From contig NZ_JAHKNI010000005.1 of the NCBI RefSeq assembly GCF_018860155.1, positions 248,001-312,000 on the forward strand: a stretch of DNA of 64,000 nucleotides, read 5' to 3'. Position 1 is the stretch's first letter; the number at the start of each line of letters is the position of its first letter. The notes beneath the pieces are model-generated. The model saw nothing but the letters and a program-made list of their open reading frames with translations, made no database searches and had not been told where the DNA came from. The position numbers were made by a program, and so were the translations under genes. This DNA comes from Nocardia albiluteola (GTDB lineage Bacteria; Actinomycetota; Actinomycetes; Mycobacteriales; Mycobacteriaceae). Shown piece after piece: positions 27,515-36,156 of the stretch.

Positions 27515-27636
27515 ACGCGCGACCCGAGGCCACGCACGACCTGATGACCGAGGTCGGCCGCCCATCATCCGTGCCAATGGCCAAACGCCGTCGCTCGGCC
27601 GAACGGCCAACCCGAGAATAAAGGAGTTCGCTACCA

Positions 27637-28008
27637 ATGAGCAGTCACGTGATAACCGCACTGCCCGCTGTCATCGCCGAGCACATCGCGGCGGTCAACG
27701 CCTTCGACACTGAGCGAATTGTCGCCACCTTCACCCCGGACGCCTACGTGAACGACAACAGCCGTGAGATCTGGGGCGTCGAGGCCATCCGCAAGTTCCT
27801 GGCCAAGGAGTTCGTCGGCGACCACGTCACCATGGAGGTCCGAGAGGTCATCGACCACTACGGCGACATCGTCGTCCGGGCGAAGTACGACGGCGACTAC
27901 GACAAGACCAACCTGCCCGACGAGCTGATCATGTCGAGCTACTTCGCACTCCGAGACGGGAAAATCGTAAGCCTGGCCATTATCTTCAATCAGCACTCAC
28001 CATACTGA
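27637..28008 (+). CDS. SnoaL/NTF2-like protein
   Basis: 123 residues with AAAGGAG just upstream. Cone-shaped NTF2-like fold: the N-terminal helix HIAAVNAFDTERIVATFTPDA, WGVEAIRKFLAKEF, and strands ending in IVSLAIIFNQHSPY. Members include polyketide cyclases, isomerases and binding proteins; no specific activity can be assigned. It belongs to a run of small catabolic-type genes (ABM, SnoaL, epoxide hydrolase, cupin) on one strand and may form an operon with them, although the gaps exceed 100 bases. Confidence 0.8.
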   Translation: MSSHVITALPAVIAEHIAAVNAFDTERIVATFTPDAYVNDNSREIWGVEAIRKFLAKEFVGDHVTMEVREVIDHYGDIVVRAKYDGDYDKTNLPDELIMSSYFALRDGKIVSLAIIFNQHSPY

Positions 28009-28190
28009 CCTGATAACGGACTATCGGTCGACGAAATTGCCCTACCCACTCGAGGGTGGACGCGTATTGCCAAACAGCCGCGGACCTGAGTGTCGAGAAA
28101 TTCTCATATACAACGCACATTCGCGAACAAACGATAGAAGTCGATGCGACTCGAGTCCCACGCACACAACAACCAATAGGAGGGAGCGAT

Positions 28191-29357
28191 ATGACCGAGA
28201 TCCGTCCATTCCGCGTCGAGATCAGCGACGCGGTGATCGATGACCTCCGCGAGCGGCTGGCGCGGACGCGCTGGCCAGAAAGGGAGCCCGTCGACGACTG
28301 GTCGATGGGAATTCCACAAGCCTACGTGCAGGACCTCGCGGGGTACTGGTCGGAGTCCTACGAGATGCGGCGTGTCGCCGATCGCCTGAACCGCTACGAA
28401 CAGTTCACCACGACGATCGACGGAGTCGACATCCACTTCCTGCACGTCCGCTCGCCTATCGACGGGGCGACGCCGTGCATCATGACGCATGGCTGGCCGG
28501 GGTCGGTGATGGAATTCGTCAAGGTGATCGATCCGCTCGTGGATCCGGTCAGTCACGGCGGGAAGGCGTCCGACGCTCTTGATCTGGTGATTCCGTCGCT
28601 CCCGGGCTACGGGTGGAGCGGCAAGCCGACGGTGACCGGCTGGAATGTCGAGAAGATCGCGCAGGCGTGGATCGAGCTGATGGACCGGCTCGGCTATGAG
28701 CGCTGGATAGCTCAGGGCGGCGACTGGGGAGCGCAGGTCAGTTCGACGATCGGGCGGCTGGCCGATCCCGCGAAGCTGATCGGGATCCACGTCAACTGGG
28801 CGCTCGCCGATCCGGCGAAGCTCACGGAGTTCGGCGGGCCGACCGAAGAGGAGCAGCGCTACCTCGCGCGCATCGAGAATTCCAGCAAGGCCGAGGTCGG
28901 ATACGCGATCGAGCAGGGGACCAAGCCGCAGACGCTCGGATACGGCCTGACCGATTCGCCGGTCGGCCAGCTCGCCTGGATCGTCGAGAAATTCAAAACG
29001 TGGTCGGACTGCGGCGATGATATAGAGAACTCTTTTACGAAGGACGAGTTGCTGGATAACGTGATGGTCTACTGGACGTGTGCTGCGGCGGCCTCATCGG
29101 CGCGCCTGTACTGGGATTCGCTTGCGTCGAGTTTGGGGAGCTTCGACGAGGTGCCCGCGCCGTCCGCGTACTCTCTCTTTCCCGCGGACAACGTCGCGCT
29201 GTCCGAGCGCTGGGCACGGACTCGCTATACCGATCTGCGCTACTACGGCACGCCGGTGCGGGGTGGCCATTTCGCTGCCTACGAGGTTCCTGCCGAGTTC
29301 ATCGCCGAGGTGCGCGCAGGGCTGGCTGCTCTCGTGCCAGGGTCGATTCGCGTGTGA
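28191..29357 (+). CDS. Epoxide hydrolase (EPHX1 type)
   Basis: 388 residues from ATG 28191 with AGGAGGGA in front; the frame is open further upstream but lacks such a site. It has an N-terminal EHN arm (FRVEISDAVIDDLRERLART) and then an alpha/beta-hydrolase core. The oxyanion motif HGWPGS is at 100-105, the nucleophile Asp178 in GGDWGAQV, and the closing His in GGHFAAYE near residue 365. These enzymes add water to epoxides. Length and order are normal for the actinobacterial microsomal-type group. Probably cytosolic. Confidence 0.92.
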   Translation: MTEIRPFRVEISDAVIDDLRERLARTRWPEREPVDDWSMGIPQAYVQDLAGYWSESYEMRRVADRLNRYEQFTTTIDGVDIHFLHVRSPIDGATPCIMTHGWPGSVMEFVKVIDPLVDPVSHGGKASDALDLVIPSLPGYGWSGKPTVTGWNVEKIAQAWIELMDRLGYERWIAQGGDWGAQVSSTIGRLADPAKLIGIHVNWALADPAKLTEFGGPTEEEQRYLARIENSSKAEVGYAIEQGTKPQTLGYGLTDSPVGQLAWIVEKFKTWSDCGDDIENSFTKDELLDNVMVYWTCAAAASSARLYWDSLASSLGSFDEVPAPSAYSLFPADNVALSERWARTRYTDLRYYGTPVRGGHFAAYEVPAEFIAEVRAGLAALVPGSIRV

Positions 29358-29395
29358 CGTTTCCCGGGACCGTATCCCACGAGAAGGGCATGACC

Positions 29396-29769
29396 ATGGA
29401 GATTTACCACTCCAGGGCAGCGGAGGTACCCGCAGTCGCAATGCCGGAGTACTTCACCGGCAGCGGCAAGCTCGAACTGATGGGACGCTCGACGTCGCGA
29501 GCGCCGACAGCGTGATCATGTTGACGCTTGACGCGGACGCGCACACCCACTGGCACGCGCACGAGGGGGGCCAGGTGCTTGTGGTCACCGCCGGGACGGG
29601 CGTTGTCGCGAAGTACGGCGAGGACCCGATCCAAGTCGCCCCCGGCGACGTCATCGTCACAGGGCCCGGCGAGGTTCATTGGCATGGCGCCAGCCCGAAC
29701 GCGCCGTTCTCAACCCTCGCGGTCGACCGCGGCACGACGACATGGCACGGTCCGGTCGAGGCACGATGA
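29396..29769 (+). pseudogene. Cupin-domain protein, broken by a frameshift
   Basis: The N-terminus (MEIYHSRAAEVPAVAMPEYF) begins at 29396 behind AGAAGG and reads in one frame to about 29485. The rest continues in another frame as TLDVASADSVIMLTLD, the metal-binding HTHWHAHEGGQ and the closing PGEVHWHGASP. Joined, they make a normal small RmlC-like cupin of about 124 residues with both metal motifs. One base lost or gained near 29480-29490 (GATGGGACG) separates them. It is either a recent mutation or a sequencing error. It follows the epoxide hydrolase by 38 bases. Confidence 0.75.
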
Positions 29770-29944
29770 GCGACTCGAGGTACCGATAACCAAGGTTCCG
29801 ATCCACTGACCAACACGTTGGTCCAAGCCTCGTGCATCGTCCCTTGCCACCGAAGTCGAACAATGTGGAATGACAACGAGCGCAACCGTTTTGGAAGAGC
29901 CTCGAGCGCGGCCGTGATCCAGACACCACTCCGCTGACATTCTT

Positions 29945-29996
29945 ACAAGACATGTGCCGTTGTCTGTCGGCAGGATGGGGTCCTGACAACAGACGA
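29945..29996. repeat. Direct repeat B, copy 2 (hairpin element)
   Basis: 51 of 52 bases match 20851-20902. It ends 16 bases before the FAD monooxygenase start, so in this place its hairpin would lie in the 5' untranslated region or promoter of that gene. Confidence 0.85.
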
Positions 29997-30012
29997 GACG
30001 TGAGGCACATCT

Positions 30013-31224
30013 ATGCGGGTTCTTATTTCCGGCGCCAGTATTGCGGGGCCGGTGCTGGCGTATTGGCTTACCAGGCATGGCTTTTCGGTGACGGTTGTCG
30101 AGCGGGCTCCGGGGGCGCGCAAGACCGGGGGGCATGCGGTGGATCTGTTCCGGCCGGCGATGGACATCTCGGAGAAGATGGGTGTGCTTTCGCTCATCGA
30201 GGCGAGAGTTACCGGGACGACCCGGATGGCGCTGGTGCCGGAGGGGGAACAACGGGCGACCCGGGTGGATCTGGCCAAGGTGTTCGGTGCTGCCTCGGAT
30301 CGGCATGCGGAGATCATGCGGGACGAGCTGAGTGAGATCTATTACGAGGCCGGGTGCGAGGACATCGAGTACCTGTTCGGTGACTCGATCACCGCGATCT
30401 CGCCGGACGGCGAGGTGGAGTTCGAGACGGGCGCGCCGCGGCGCTTCGATCTGATCGTCGGTGCGGATGGGTTGCACTCCACTGTGCGTCGGCTCGTCTT
30501 CGGTGACGAGTCGCGATTCAGCGCCTCCACCGGGGCTTATCTCGCGGTGCTCTCGCTGCCCGAAACCCATGGCGCCGATGGGGAACTCCGCATTCACGTC
30601 GGTGTCGGTCGTACCGCGGGGATGTACAGTGCGCGGCACCTCGGCGAGAGCCGGGCGTTGTTCCTGTTTCGCAGTCCGGGCGAACTCGATTACCACTACC
30701 GCGATGTAGCTCGGCAGAAGGAGCTGCTGCGGGCCGCCTTCAGGGGTTTCGATCCGGAGGTGGGGCGGTGGCTAGCCGCGCTCGACGACGCTCCGGCCTT
30801 CTATTTCGACTCGATCACCCAGGTGCGCATGGATACCTGGTCGCGGGGGAGGGTGACGCTCGTCGGTGACGCGGGCTACTGTCCCGGTCCGGCCGTTGGC
30901 GGCAGCACGAGTTTGGCTGTTGTCGGCGCGTATGTCCTGGCGGGCGAGCTCGCGCGGGCGGGCGGTGACCCCGGCATCGCCTTTCCCGCCTACGAGCGCG
31001 CGATGGCAGGGCATGTGCGGGACGGGCGTGCGGTGGCGATGAGCGCGGCGAAAACCCTGATCCCGACGTCCCGGCTCGGTGTGCGGGGGCTGGTCCTGGG
31101 CACTCGGCTGCTCTCCGTACTACCCCCGGGCCCGAGCCGCGCCTTCCTCCGGCTCGCCACCAAAAGCGCACGCGTCTACAACTCGATGACCGTCGAGGAT
31201 TATCCGATCGCGCCGGGACGTTAG
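30013..31224 (+). CDS. FAD-dependent monooxygenase
   Basis: 403 residues. PF01494-type aromatic hydroxylase: an N-terminal dinucleotide-binding GASIAGPVLAYWL, the DG motif in GADGLHSTVRRLV (about 155-167) and the flavin-ribityl GD motif LVGDAGYCPGPAVGG (about 283-297). Length is normal for the tetracycline-destructase/hydroxylase-like group common in nocardiae. The substrate is unknown. The short 5' region contains repeat B, which ends 16 bases before the ATG; any promoter must lie in or before that hairpin. No regulator is adjacent. Confidence 0.9.
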   Translation: MRVLISGASIAGPVLAYWLTRHGFSVTVVERAPGARKTGGHAVDLFRPAMDISEKMGVLSLIEARVTGTTRMALVPEGEQRATRVDLAKVFGAASDRHAEIMRDELSEIYYEAGCEDIEYLFGDSITAISPDGEVEFETGAPRRFDLIVGADGLHSTVRRLVFGDESRFSASTGAYLAVLSLPETHGADGELRIHVGVGRTAGMYSARHLGESRALFLFRSPGELDYHYRDVARQKELLRAAFRGFDPEVGRWLAALDDAPAFYFDSITQVRMDTWSRGRVTLVGDAGYCPGPAVGGSTSLAVVGAYVLAGELARAGGDPGIAFPAYERAMAGHVRDGRAVAMSAAKTLIPTSRLGVRGLVLGTRLLSVLPPGPSRAFLRLATKSARVYNSMTVEDYPIAPGR

Positions 31225-31433
31225 GGTTCGGCTGGATACCTGCCGCCGCCATCACCGTCGAGCTGGTGTGGCCGATGCCGACTGGCGGGGAGGGTAATTC
31301 GGCGTGCGACGAGTCGGCGCTGGGCGCGGACGACTGCAGCGTCACCCCGGAAGCACACCGGACATTTATTCAAGACCCGAGCGGCCCTCGCCCGCGAAGG
31401 TGGTGGTGTCACGGATCGACCGAAGGAGGACCC

Positions 31434-32357
31434 ATGAACAACACCACCGTCGTAGCGCCGGGTCGGCGGCGACGCATCGGGCTGATGATCGCCGCGATGT
31501 CGGCCGCGCTGTTCGCGACAACGACCCCGGGCGCCGCCGCCGCTCCGCAGGACCAGGGGCAGATGGTGCATCTTCCCGGCGGCGACATCCACGTCGTCGC
31601 CAGCGGGGCTCCCAGCGCGGATGCCGTCGTGCTGTTGCACGGACTGGCTGGATCGACCGCATGGTGGGACCAGGTGATGCCCGCCCTGCAGGATCGGTAC
31701 GTGGTGCGGATAGACCTGCTCGGGCACGGTGAATCGGCCAAGCCGGACAGCGGTTACAGCATGGAGGAGCAGGCCAGACGGGTCGGCGAGGTGCTCGACC
31801 GGCTCGGCGTGCGGCACGCCGTCGTCGTCGGGCATTCGACCGGTGGCTATGTGGCGACCTCGCTGGCCGAACAGCGCCGCGATCTGGTGTCGGCGCTCGA
31901 GCTCATCGATACCGGCGCGCGGCTGGACGCGTACACCGACAGCAGCCCGGTCAGCGGGCTGTTCTTCAACCCTGCGATCGGGCAGCCGCTGTGGCCGCTG
32001 CTGCCGGACGCCGCCATTCGGTACCTGTTGAGCAGTGCCTTCACCCGCAATGTGCCGATTCCCGGACAACTCGTCGCCGACGTCCGGGGAATGACGTACC
32101 GCGGCCTCACCGCCACGTCGAACGCGTCGGATGCGTATCTGCGGGCCGAGACCGAACCGGATCGCCTAGTGGCCCTGCACCTGCCGACCATGGTGATCTA
32201 CGGCTCCGAGGACAAGCGCTGGCTGCCGGCGTCCTACCGGGATTACGGCCGGGTCCCGGGGGTTCGGATCGTGTCCCTGGACTGCGGGCACACCCCGATG
32301 ATCGAGGATCCGGGCCCGACCGGCGTCCTCATCCACGACTTCGCCGAGCACCACTGA
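31434..32357 (+). CDS. Exported alpha/beta hydrolase
   Basis: 307 residues from ATG 31434 behind GAAGGAGGA. An Arg-rich start (PGRRRRIG) and hydrophobic LMIAAMSAALFA end in PGAAAAPQ, a Sec-type signal peptide cut near residue 37. The mature part has oxyanion HGLAGS, nucleophile elbow GHSTGG and the closing His in DCGHTPMIED. This is the serine esterase/lipase fold, also seen in haloperoxidase-like proteins. It is expected outside the membrane or in the envelope. The substrate is unknown. Confidence 0.87.
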   Translation: MNNTTVVAPGRRRRIGLMIAAMSAALFATTTPGAAAAPQDQGQMVHLPGGDIHVVASGAPSADAVVLLHGLAGSTAWWDQVMPALQDRYVVRIDLLGHGESAKPDSGYSMEEQARRVGEVLDRLGVRHAVVVGHSTGGYVATSLAEQRRDLVSALELIDTGARLDAYTDSSPVSGLFFNPAIGQPLWPLLPDAAIRYLLSSAFTRNVPIPGQLVADVRGMTYRGLTATSNASDAYLRAETEPDRLVALHLPTMVIYGSEDKRWLPASYRDYGRVPGVRIVSLDCGHTPMIEDPGPTGVLIHDFAEHH

Positions 32358-32464
32358 TACGGTCCCGGAAAGAATTTTCCGGGACGTGTCGATCCGCCGT
32401 GTTCGCCATTCGACCTTGTTGGTGAGAGGGTCGGATGGCGACCCGGAACAGGAGAGGACACATC

Positions 32465-32884
32465 GTGAAGTACATGCTGATCTGGCGGGCTACCGACGAG
32501 GGCAACGCGGCGATGGCCGGGGCGGACTTCGACAAGGTGCTGGAGACCGTCGGGCGGTACAACGACGAGCTGATCCGGGCCGGGGTGCTGGTCGCGGCGG
32601 AGGGGCTGGCCGGGCCCGACGAGGGCGTGGTGGTGGACTATTCGTCGGAGCCGCCGGTCGTCACCGATGGGCCGTACGGGGAGACCAAGGAGCTCTTCGG
32701 TGGTTTCTACATCCTGAATGTCGCCTCCAAGGAGGAGGCGATCGAATGGGCCAGGCGCGCACCGTCTTTCGGGACGGGCTTCAAGACCGAAATTCGGCGG
32801 GTCACCTCGATCGACGAATTCCCGCAGGACAACGAGTGGATTCGCAAGGAGCGGGCGTGGCGCGAAGCGACCGGGCAACTGTGA
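32465..32884 (+). CDS. YciI-family (DGPF) protein
   Basis: 139 residues from GTG 32465 with AGGAGAGG upstream. Ferredoxin-like YCII domain with the family hallmark DGPYGETKE near residue 70 and the start MKYMLIW. These DGPF proteins are the constant genomic partners of ECF42 sigma factors, and the sigma gene follows 13 bases later. In Streptomyces the partners are targets of the sigma factor. Biochemical role is unknown. Confidence 0.9.
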   Translation: MKYMLIWRATDEGNAAMAGADFDKVLETVGRYNDELIRAGVLVAAEGLAGPDEGVVVDYSSEPPVVTDGPYGETKELFGGFYILNVASKEEAIEWARRAPSFGTGFKTEIRRVTSIDEFPQDNEWIRKERAWREATGQL

Positions 32885-32897
32885 GTCGCCCGGCGCG

Positions 32898-34172
32898 ATG
32901 ACCGATTCCACCCGCCGGGAGGACGTCGCCGCGGTGTGGCGGATCGAGTCCGCGCGGATCGTCGGCGCGCTCGTCCGCTACACCGGCGATTTCGCATTGG
33001 CCGAGGACCTGGCGCAGGAGGCATTCGCCGAGGCGCTGGTGAACTGGCCGCGCGACGGGGTGCCGCGCAATCCGGCCGGGTGGCTGCTCACCGTCGGGCG
33101 GCGGCGGGCCATCGACGGGTTCCGTCGCCGCGCCGCGCTGGACGACCGCTACTCCGCCCTCGCCCGCGAACTGGGCGAGGGCGGGGTCGCCGCCGGTGGC
33201 CCGCCCGTGGAATCCCCTGATGCGCCATGGGATCCCGATCAGATCGACGACGATGTGCTCGCGTTGCTGTTCATCGCCTGTCACCCGTTGCTGCCGCCCG
33301 AGGGCCGGATCGCGCTGACGCTGCGGGTGGTCGGCGGCCTGACCAGCGACGAGATCGCCAAGGCGTTCCTCACACCCACGGCCACCGTGCAGGCCCGGAT
33401 CACGCGAGCGAAGAAAACCCTTGGCGCGGCACGCATTCCGTTCTCGGTACCGTCCGCGCAGGAACGCGGGGAGCGCCTCGGCTCGGTGCTGAGCGTGATC
33501 TACGTGATCTTCACGGAAGGATCGTCGGCGACCTCGGGGCGGAACCTGATTCGATTCGACCTGGCCGGCGAGGCGGTCCGGCTGGCGCGGGTGCTGGCCC
33601 GGCTGATGCCCGCCGAACCCGAGGTGCACGGGCTGCTGGCGCTGCTCGAACTGACCGCGGCACGCTTCCCGGCCCGTACCGACTCCGCGGGCCGGCCGAT
33701 TCTGCTGGAACACCAGGATCGTTCCCGCTGGGACCGCGCGGCGATCCGTCGCGGACGCGCGGCCCTGGATCGGGCCGCGAAGGTCGGCCGCGGTCTGGGC
33801 GCCTACGGATTGCAGGCCGCGATCGCCGAATGCCATTCCGTCGCAACGTCCGTCGACACCACGGACTGGGACCGCGTCGTGCTCCTCTACGAAGCCCTGG
33901 GCCGCCTGGCCCCCTCGCCCGTGGTCGATCTCAACCGAGCGGTCGCGGTGGCCTTCGCCGAGGGCCCCGCTGCGGCGCTCCGCGTCGTCGACGAGATCGA
34001 AACCGCACCGGCCCTGGCGAATTCGCATCTGCTGCCCAGCGTTCGCGGCGAGCTGCTCACGCGCCTGGGTCGTATCGACGAAGCGCGCGCTCAACTCGAA
34101 CTCGCCCTCGCACGCTGCGGCAGCGAACCCGAACGAGCCCTGCTGACAGGAAAACTCGCGGAACTCGAGTAA
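32898..34172 (+). CDS. ECF42-type RNA polymerase sigma factor
   Basis: 424 residues from ATG 32898. Sigma region 2 is DFALAEDLAQEAFAEAL, and region 4 is RIALTLRVVGGLTSDEIAKA followed by TATVQARITRAKK. A long C-terminal extension of about 220 residues has the ECF42 signatures YVIFTEGSSATSG, LLALLELTAARF and LLEHQDRSRWDRA, plus TPR-like helices at the end. ECF42 factors have no anti-sigma; the extension itself regulates activity. Tight coupling to the DGPF gene is the standard arrangement. A truncated reductase remnant follows directly. Confidence 0.92.
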   Translation: MTDSTRREDVAAVWRIESARIVGALVRYTGDFALAEDLAQEAFAEALVNWPRDGVPRNPAGWLLTVGRRRAIDGFRRRAALDDRYSALARELGEGGVAAGGPPVESPDAPWDPDQIDDDVLALLFIACHPLLPPEGRIALTLRVVGGLTSDEIAKAFLTPTATVQARITRAKKTLGAARIPFSVPSAQERGERLGSVLSVIYVIFTEGSSATSGRNLIRFDLAGEAVRLARVLARLMPAEPEVHGLLALLELTAARFPARTDSAGRPILLEHQDRSRWDRAAIRRGRAALDRAAKVGRGLGAYGLQAAIAECHSVATSVDTTDWDRVVLLYEALGRLAPSPVVDLNRAVAVAFAEGPAAALRVVDEIETAPALANSHLLPSVRGELLTRLGRIDEARAQLELALARCGSEPERALLTGKLAELE

Positions 34173-34173
34173 G

Positions 34174-34341
34174 GCAGTCGTCCGCCGACTGCTGGCCGAT
34201 CTGGGCTGGGCCGACGCGTGGAGCGAAGACCTCGGCGACGTCACGACCGCGCGCGGCACCGAATCGCTGATGCCGCGGGTGCCTTCGATCATCCGCAATC
34301 GCGGGATGAAGCCCTTCGCGCTGACCATCGCCAGTGCCTGA
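34174..34341 (+). pseudogene. C-terminal remnant of an NADPH-dependent reductase
   Basis: A 55-codon frame runs from just after the sigma-factor stop to TGA 34341 with no start codon or upstream part. It encodes LLADLGWADAWSEDLGDVTT and then ARGTESLMP. This closely resembles the C-terminus of F420/NADPH-reductase-like Rossmann proteins (a DLGD block followed by ARG.E). The N-terminal nucleotide-binding domain is missing, so it is probably the tail of a deleted gene. Confidence 0.5.
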
Positions 34342-34406
34342 AGAGCGCGATGAACCGGGCGAACCCATGAAGGTCGTCATTGACGGGGCGCGCTCGTGAG
34401 CGCATT

Positions 34407-34436
34407 ATGAACAACAGTTCATGAATGTCTGTTCAT
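34407..34436. promoter_or_regulatory. Palindromic operator before the methyltransferase-TetR operon
   Basis: ATGAACA (34407-34413) and TGTTCAT (34430-34436) form an inverted repeat around a centre that also has GTTCA (34417-34421), giving a nested TGAAC-N4-GTTCA. It ends just before the AAAGGAG ribosome site. It is the likely binding site of the downstream TetR, which would make the operon self-controlled. Confidence 0.65.
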
Positions 34437-34452
34437 AAAGGAGTTCGGCGCC

Positions 34453-35283
34453 ATGACCGAGATCGTCAATACCGCCCAGTCCGAGGCTTGGAACGGCTAC
34501 GAGGGCGAGCACTGGGCCGCGAACCATGACCGGTACGACGCGGTCAACAGCGGCTTCAACGAACCGCTGCTGGAGGCTGCCCGGGTGGGCGGAGGTGACC
34601 GTGTCCTCGATATCGGTTGCGGCAATGGACAATTGACTCGGCTGGCGGCGCGGCGTGCGGCCGCCGCGACCGGTGTGGATCTGTCCGGTCCGATGCTGGC
34701 CCGCGCCGAACGGCAGGCGCGGGACGAAGCGGTGGACAATGTGTCGTTCACCCGGGGCGACGCGCAGGTGCATCCGTTCCCGGACGCCGCGTTCGACGTC
34801 GCGATCAGCCGGTTCGGCGTCCTGTTCTTCGCTGATCCGGTGGTGGCCTTCGGCAATATCGCCCGGGCGCTGCGGCCGGGCGGGCGCCTGGCGTTCGTGT
34901 CCATGCCCGCGCTGAGCGATTCTGAGGTCGGCCTCGCGTTCTCGGCGGCCGCGGCGCACCTGCCAGGCTTCGAGATCGGGCACAGCCTCAACGACTTCGC
35001 GGATCCCGGCGCCATGCGGGGGCTGCTCACCAGCGCCGGATTCACCGGTGTCGAGGTGCGTCGCATCGATGCCGACAGCATCTGGGGCAGCGATATCGCC
35101 GACGCCACCGGATTCATCATGGACTGGGGGCCGATTCGCTACCACCGGAGCCTGCACGACTTCGCCGCCGACGAGCAGGTCCGCGCCGCGATCGCGGGCG
35201 CGCTGGTGCCGTTCGCCCGGCCGGACGGGGTGCATCTGAGCTCGGGCGCCTGGCTGGTCACCGCGACGAAGCCGCTACCGTAG
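34453..35283 (+). CDS. SAM-dependent class I methyltransferase
   Basis: 276 residues with AAAGGAG upstream. SAM-binding motif I is VLDIGCGNGQLT (about 52-63). The acidic motif GVDLSGPML, VSFTRGDAQVHPF and the post-motif IARALRPGGRLAFVSM follow in order. It belongs to the methyltransf_11/25 type seen in UbiE-like and antibiotic-modifying enzymes; the substrate is unknown. Six bases separate it from the TetR gene, and a palindrome overlaps its promoter region, so both are probably one self-repressed unit. Confidence 0.9.
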   Translation: MTEIVNTAQSEAWNGYEGEHWAANHDRYDAVNSGFNEPLLEAARVGGGDRVLDIGCGNGQLTRLAARRAAAATGVDLSGPMLARAERQARDEAVDNVSFTRGDAQVHPFPDAAFDVAISRFGVLFFADPVVAFGNIARALRPGGRLAFVSMPALSDSEVGLAFSAAAAHLPGFEIGHSLNDFADPGAMRGLLTSAGFTGVEVRRIDADSIWGSDIADATGFIMDWGPIRYHRSLHDFAADEQVRAAIAGALVPFARPDGVHLSSGAWLVTATKPLP

Positions 35284-35289
35284 GACCGC

Positions 35290-35916
35290 ATGTCCCCCAG
35301 AAAGGCAGCCGCACTGCGCGATCGCGACGACCGCGACCTGCGCCAGCACCTGATCGCGACGGCCGCGCAGCTGCTCGCCGAGCAGGGCGGCGCGGGTCTG
35401 ACGGTGCGGGCGATCGCGCGGGCGGCGGGCGTCGCCGACGGCGTGCTCTACAACCATTTCGCCGACAAGGAAGAGCTGCTGGCCGCGGCGTTGCGCGCCC
35501 ACGTCGATGCCGTGCACCGCGAGCTCGAGCCGCTGCCCGGTCCCGGTACCGCATCGGTGGCGGCAAACCTGACCGCCTACCTGGCACAGGGATTGTCGAT
35601 GCACCGGGCCATCCTTCCGATCTTCGCGAGCCTGCTCGCCCAGCCGGAGGTGCTGGCCAAGTTCGCCGCGCAGCCGGGCGGTGAACGCGACTGGCGGGAC
35701 CGGCTCGCGGACTACCTGCACGCCGAACGCAACCTCGGACGCCTCGACGCCGCCGCCGATCTCGACGCCGCCGTCGCGATCCTGGTGGGAATCTGCCACG
35801 ACGCCGCGCTGTCGGCGCTGCTGCCCCGCACCGGCCAGGGGATCTCTCCGGCGATGGAGTCGGTGATCACGACCCTGCTGACAGGTATCGGCACGGACGC
35901 CGCGTCGTCGGCGTAA
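35290..35916 (+). CDS. TetR-family regulator
   Basis: 208 residues from ATG 35290. Helix-turn-helix LTVRAIARAAGVADGVLYNH followed by FADKEELLAAALRA. The C-terminal domain is of the common TetR_C type. It is the second gene of the operon behind the methyltransferase and most likely represses it through the palindrome at 34407-34436. A fragment of a related tetR gene lies about 50 bases after its stop. Confidence 0.9.
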   Translation: MSPRKAAALRDRDDRDLRQHLIATAAQLLAEQGGAGLTVRAIARAAGVADGVLYNHFADKEELLAAALRAHVDAVHRELEPLPGPGTASVAANLTAYLAQGLSMHRAILPIFASLLAQPEVLAKFAAQPGGERDWRDRLADYLHAERNLGRLDAAADLDAAVAILVGICHDAALSALLPRTGQGISPAMESVITTLLTGIGTDAASSA

Positions 35917-35967
35917 GGGCGATGCGGCGATCGCGCGGTGCTCCGCATCGGCTGATGTGGCGACCGC

Positions 35968-36028
35968 CGCTGCCCTCCCCGGGCACCGCCTCGGTGGCGA
36001 CGAACCTGACCGCCTACCTGGCACAGGG
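35968..36028 (+). pseudogene. Fragment of a second tetR gene
   Basis: 61 bases match positions 35531-35591 inside the intact tetR at 53 of 61 positions, the last 21 identical. The reading frame is kept (GTASVATNLTAYLAQG) and runs on to a stop at about 36050. Flanks do not match. It looks like the remnant of a diverged duplicate. Confidence 0.7.
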
Positions 36029-36156
36029 CTTCCGGCCCTGCATGCCGTGAATTCGAGAGTCCCCGGTCGGGCGATCCTCGGTCGATGTACCCCCTGCACG
36101 CAGCGTGTGGAACGTGTTACTTTTCGGCCGACGGGCGGAAAGTGGAGTGCGGGGAC

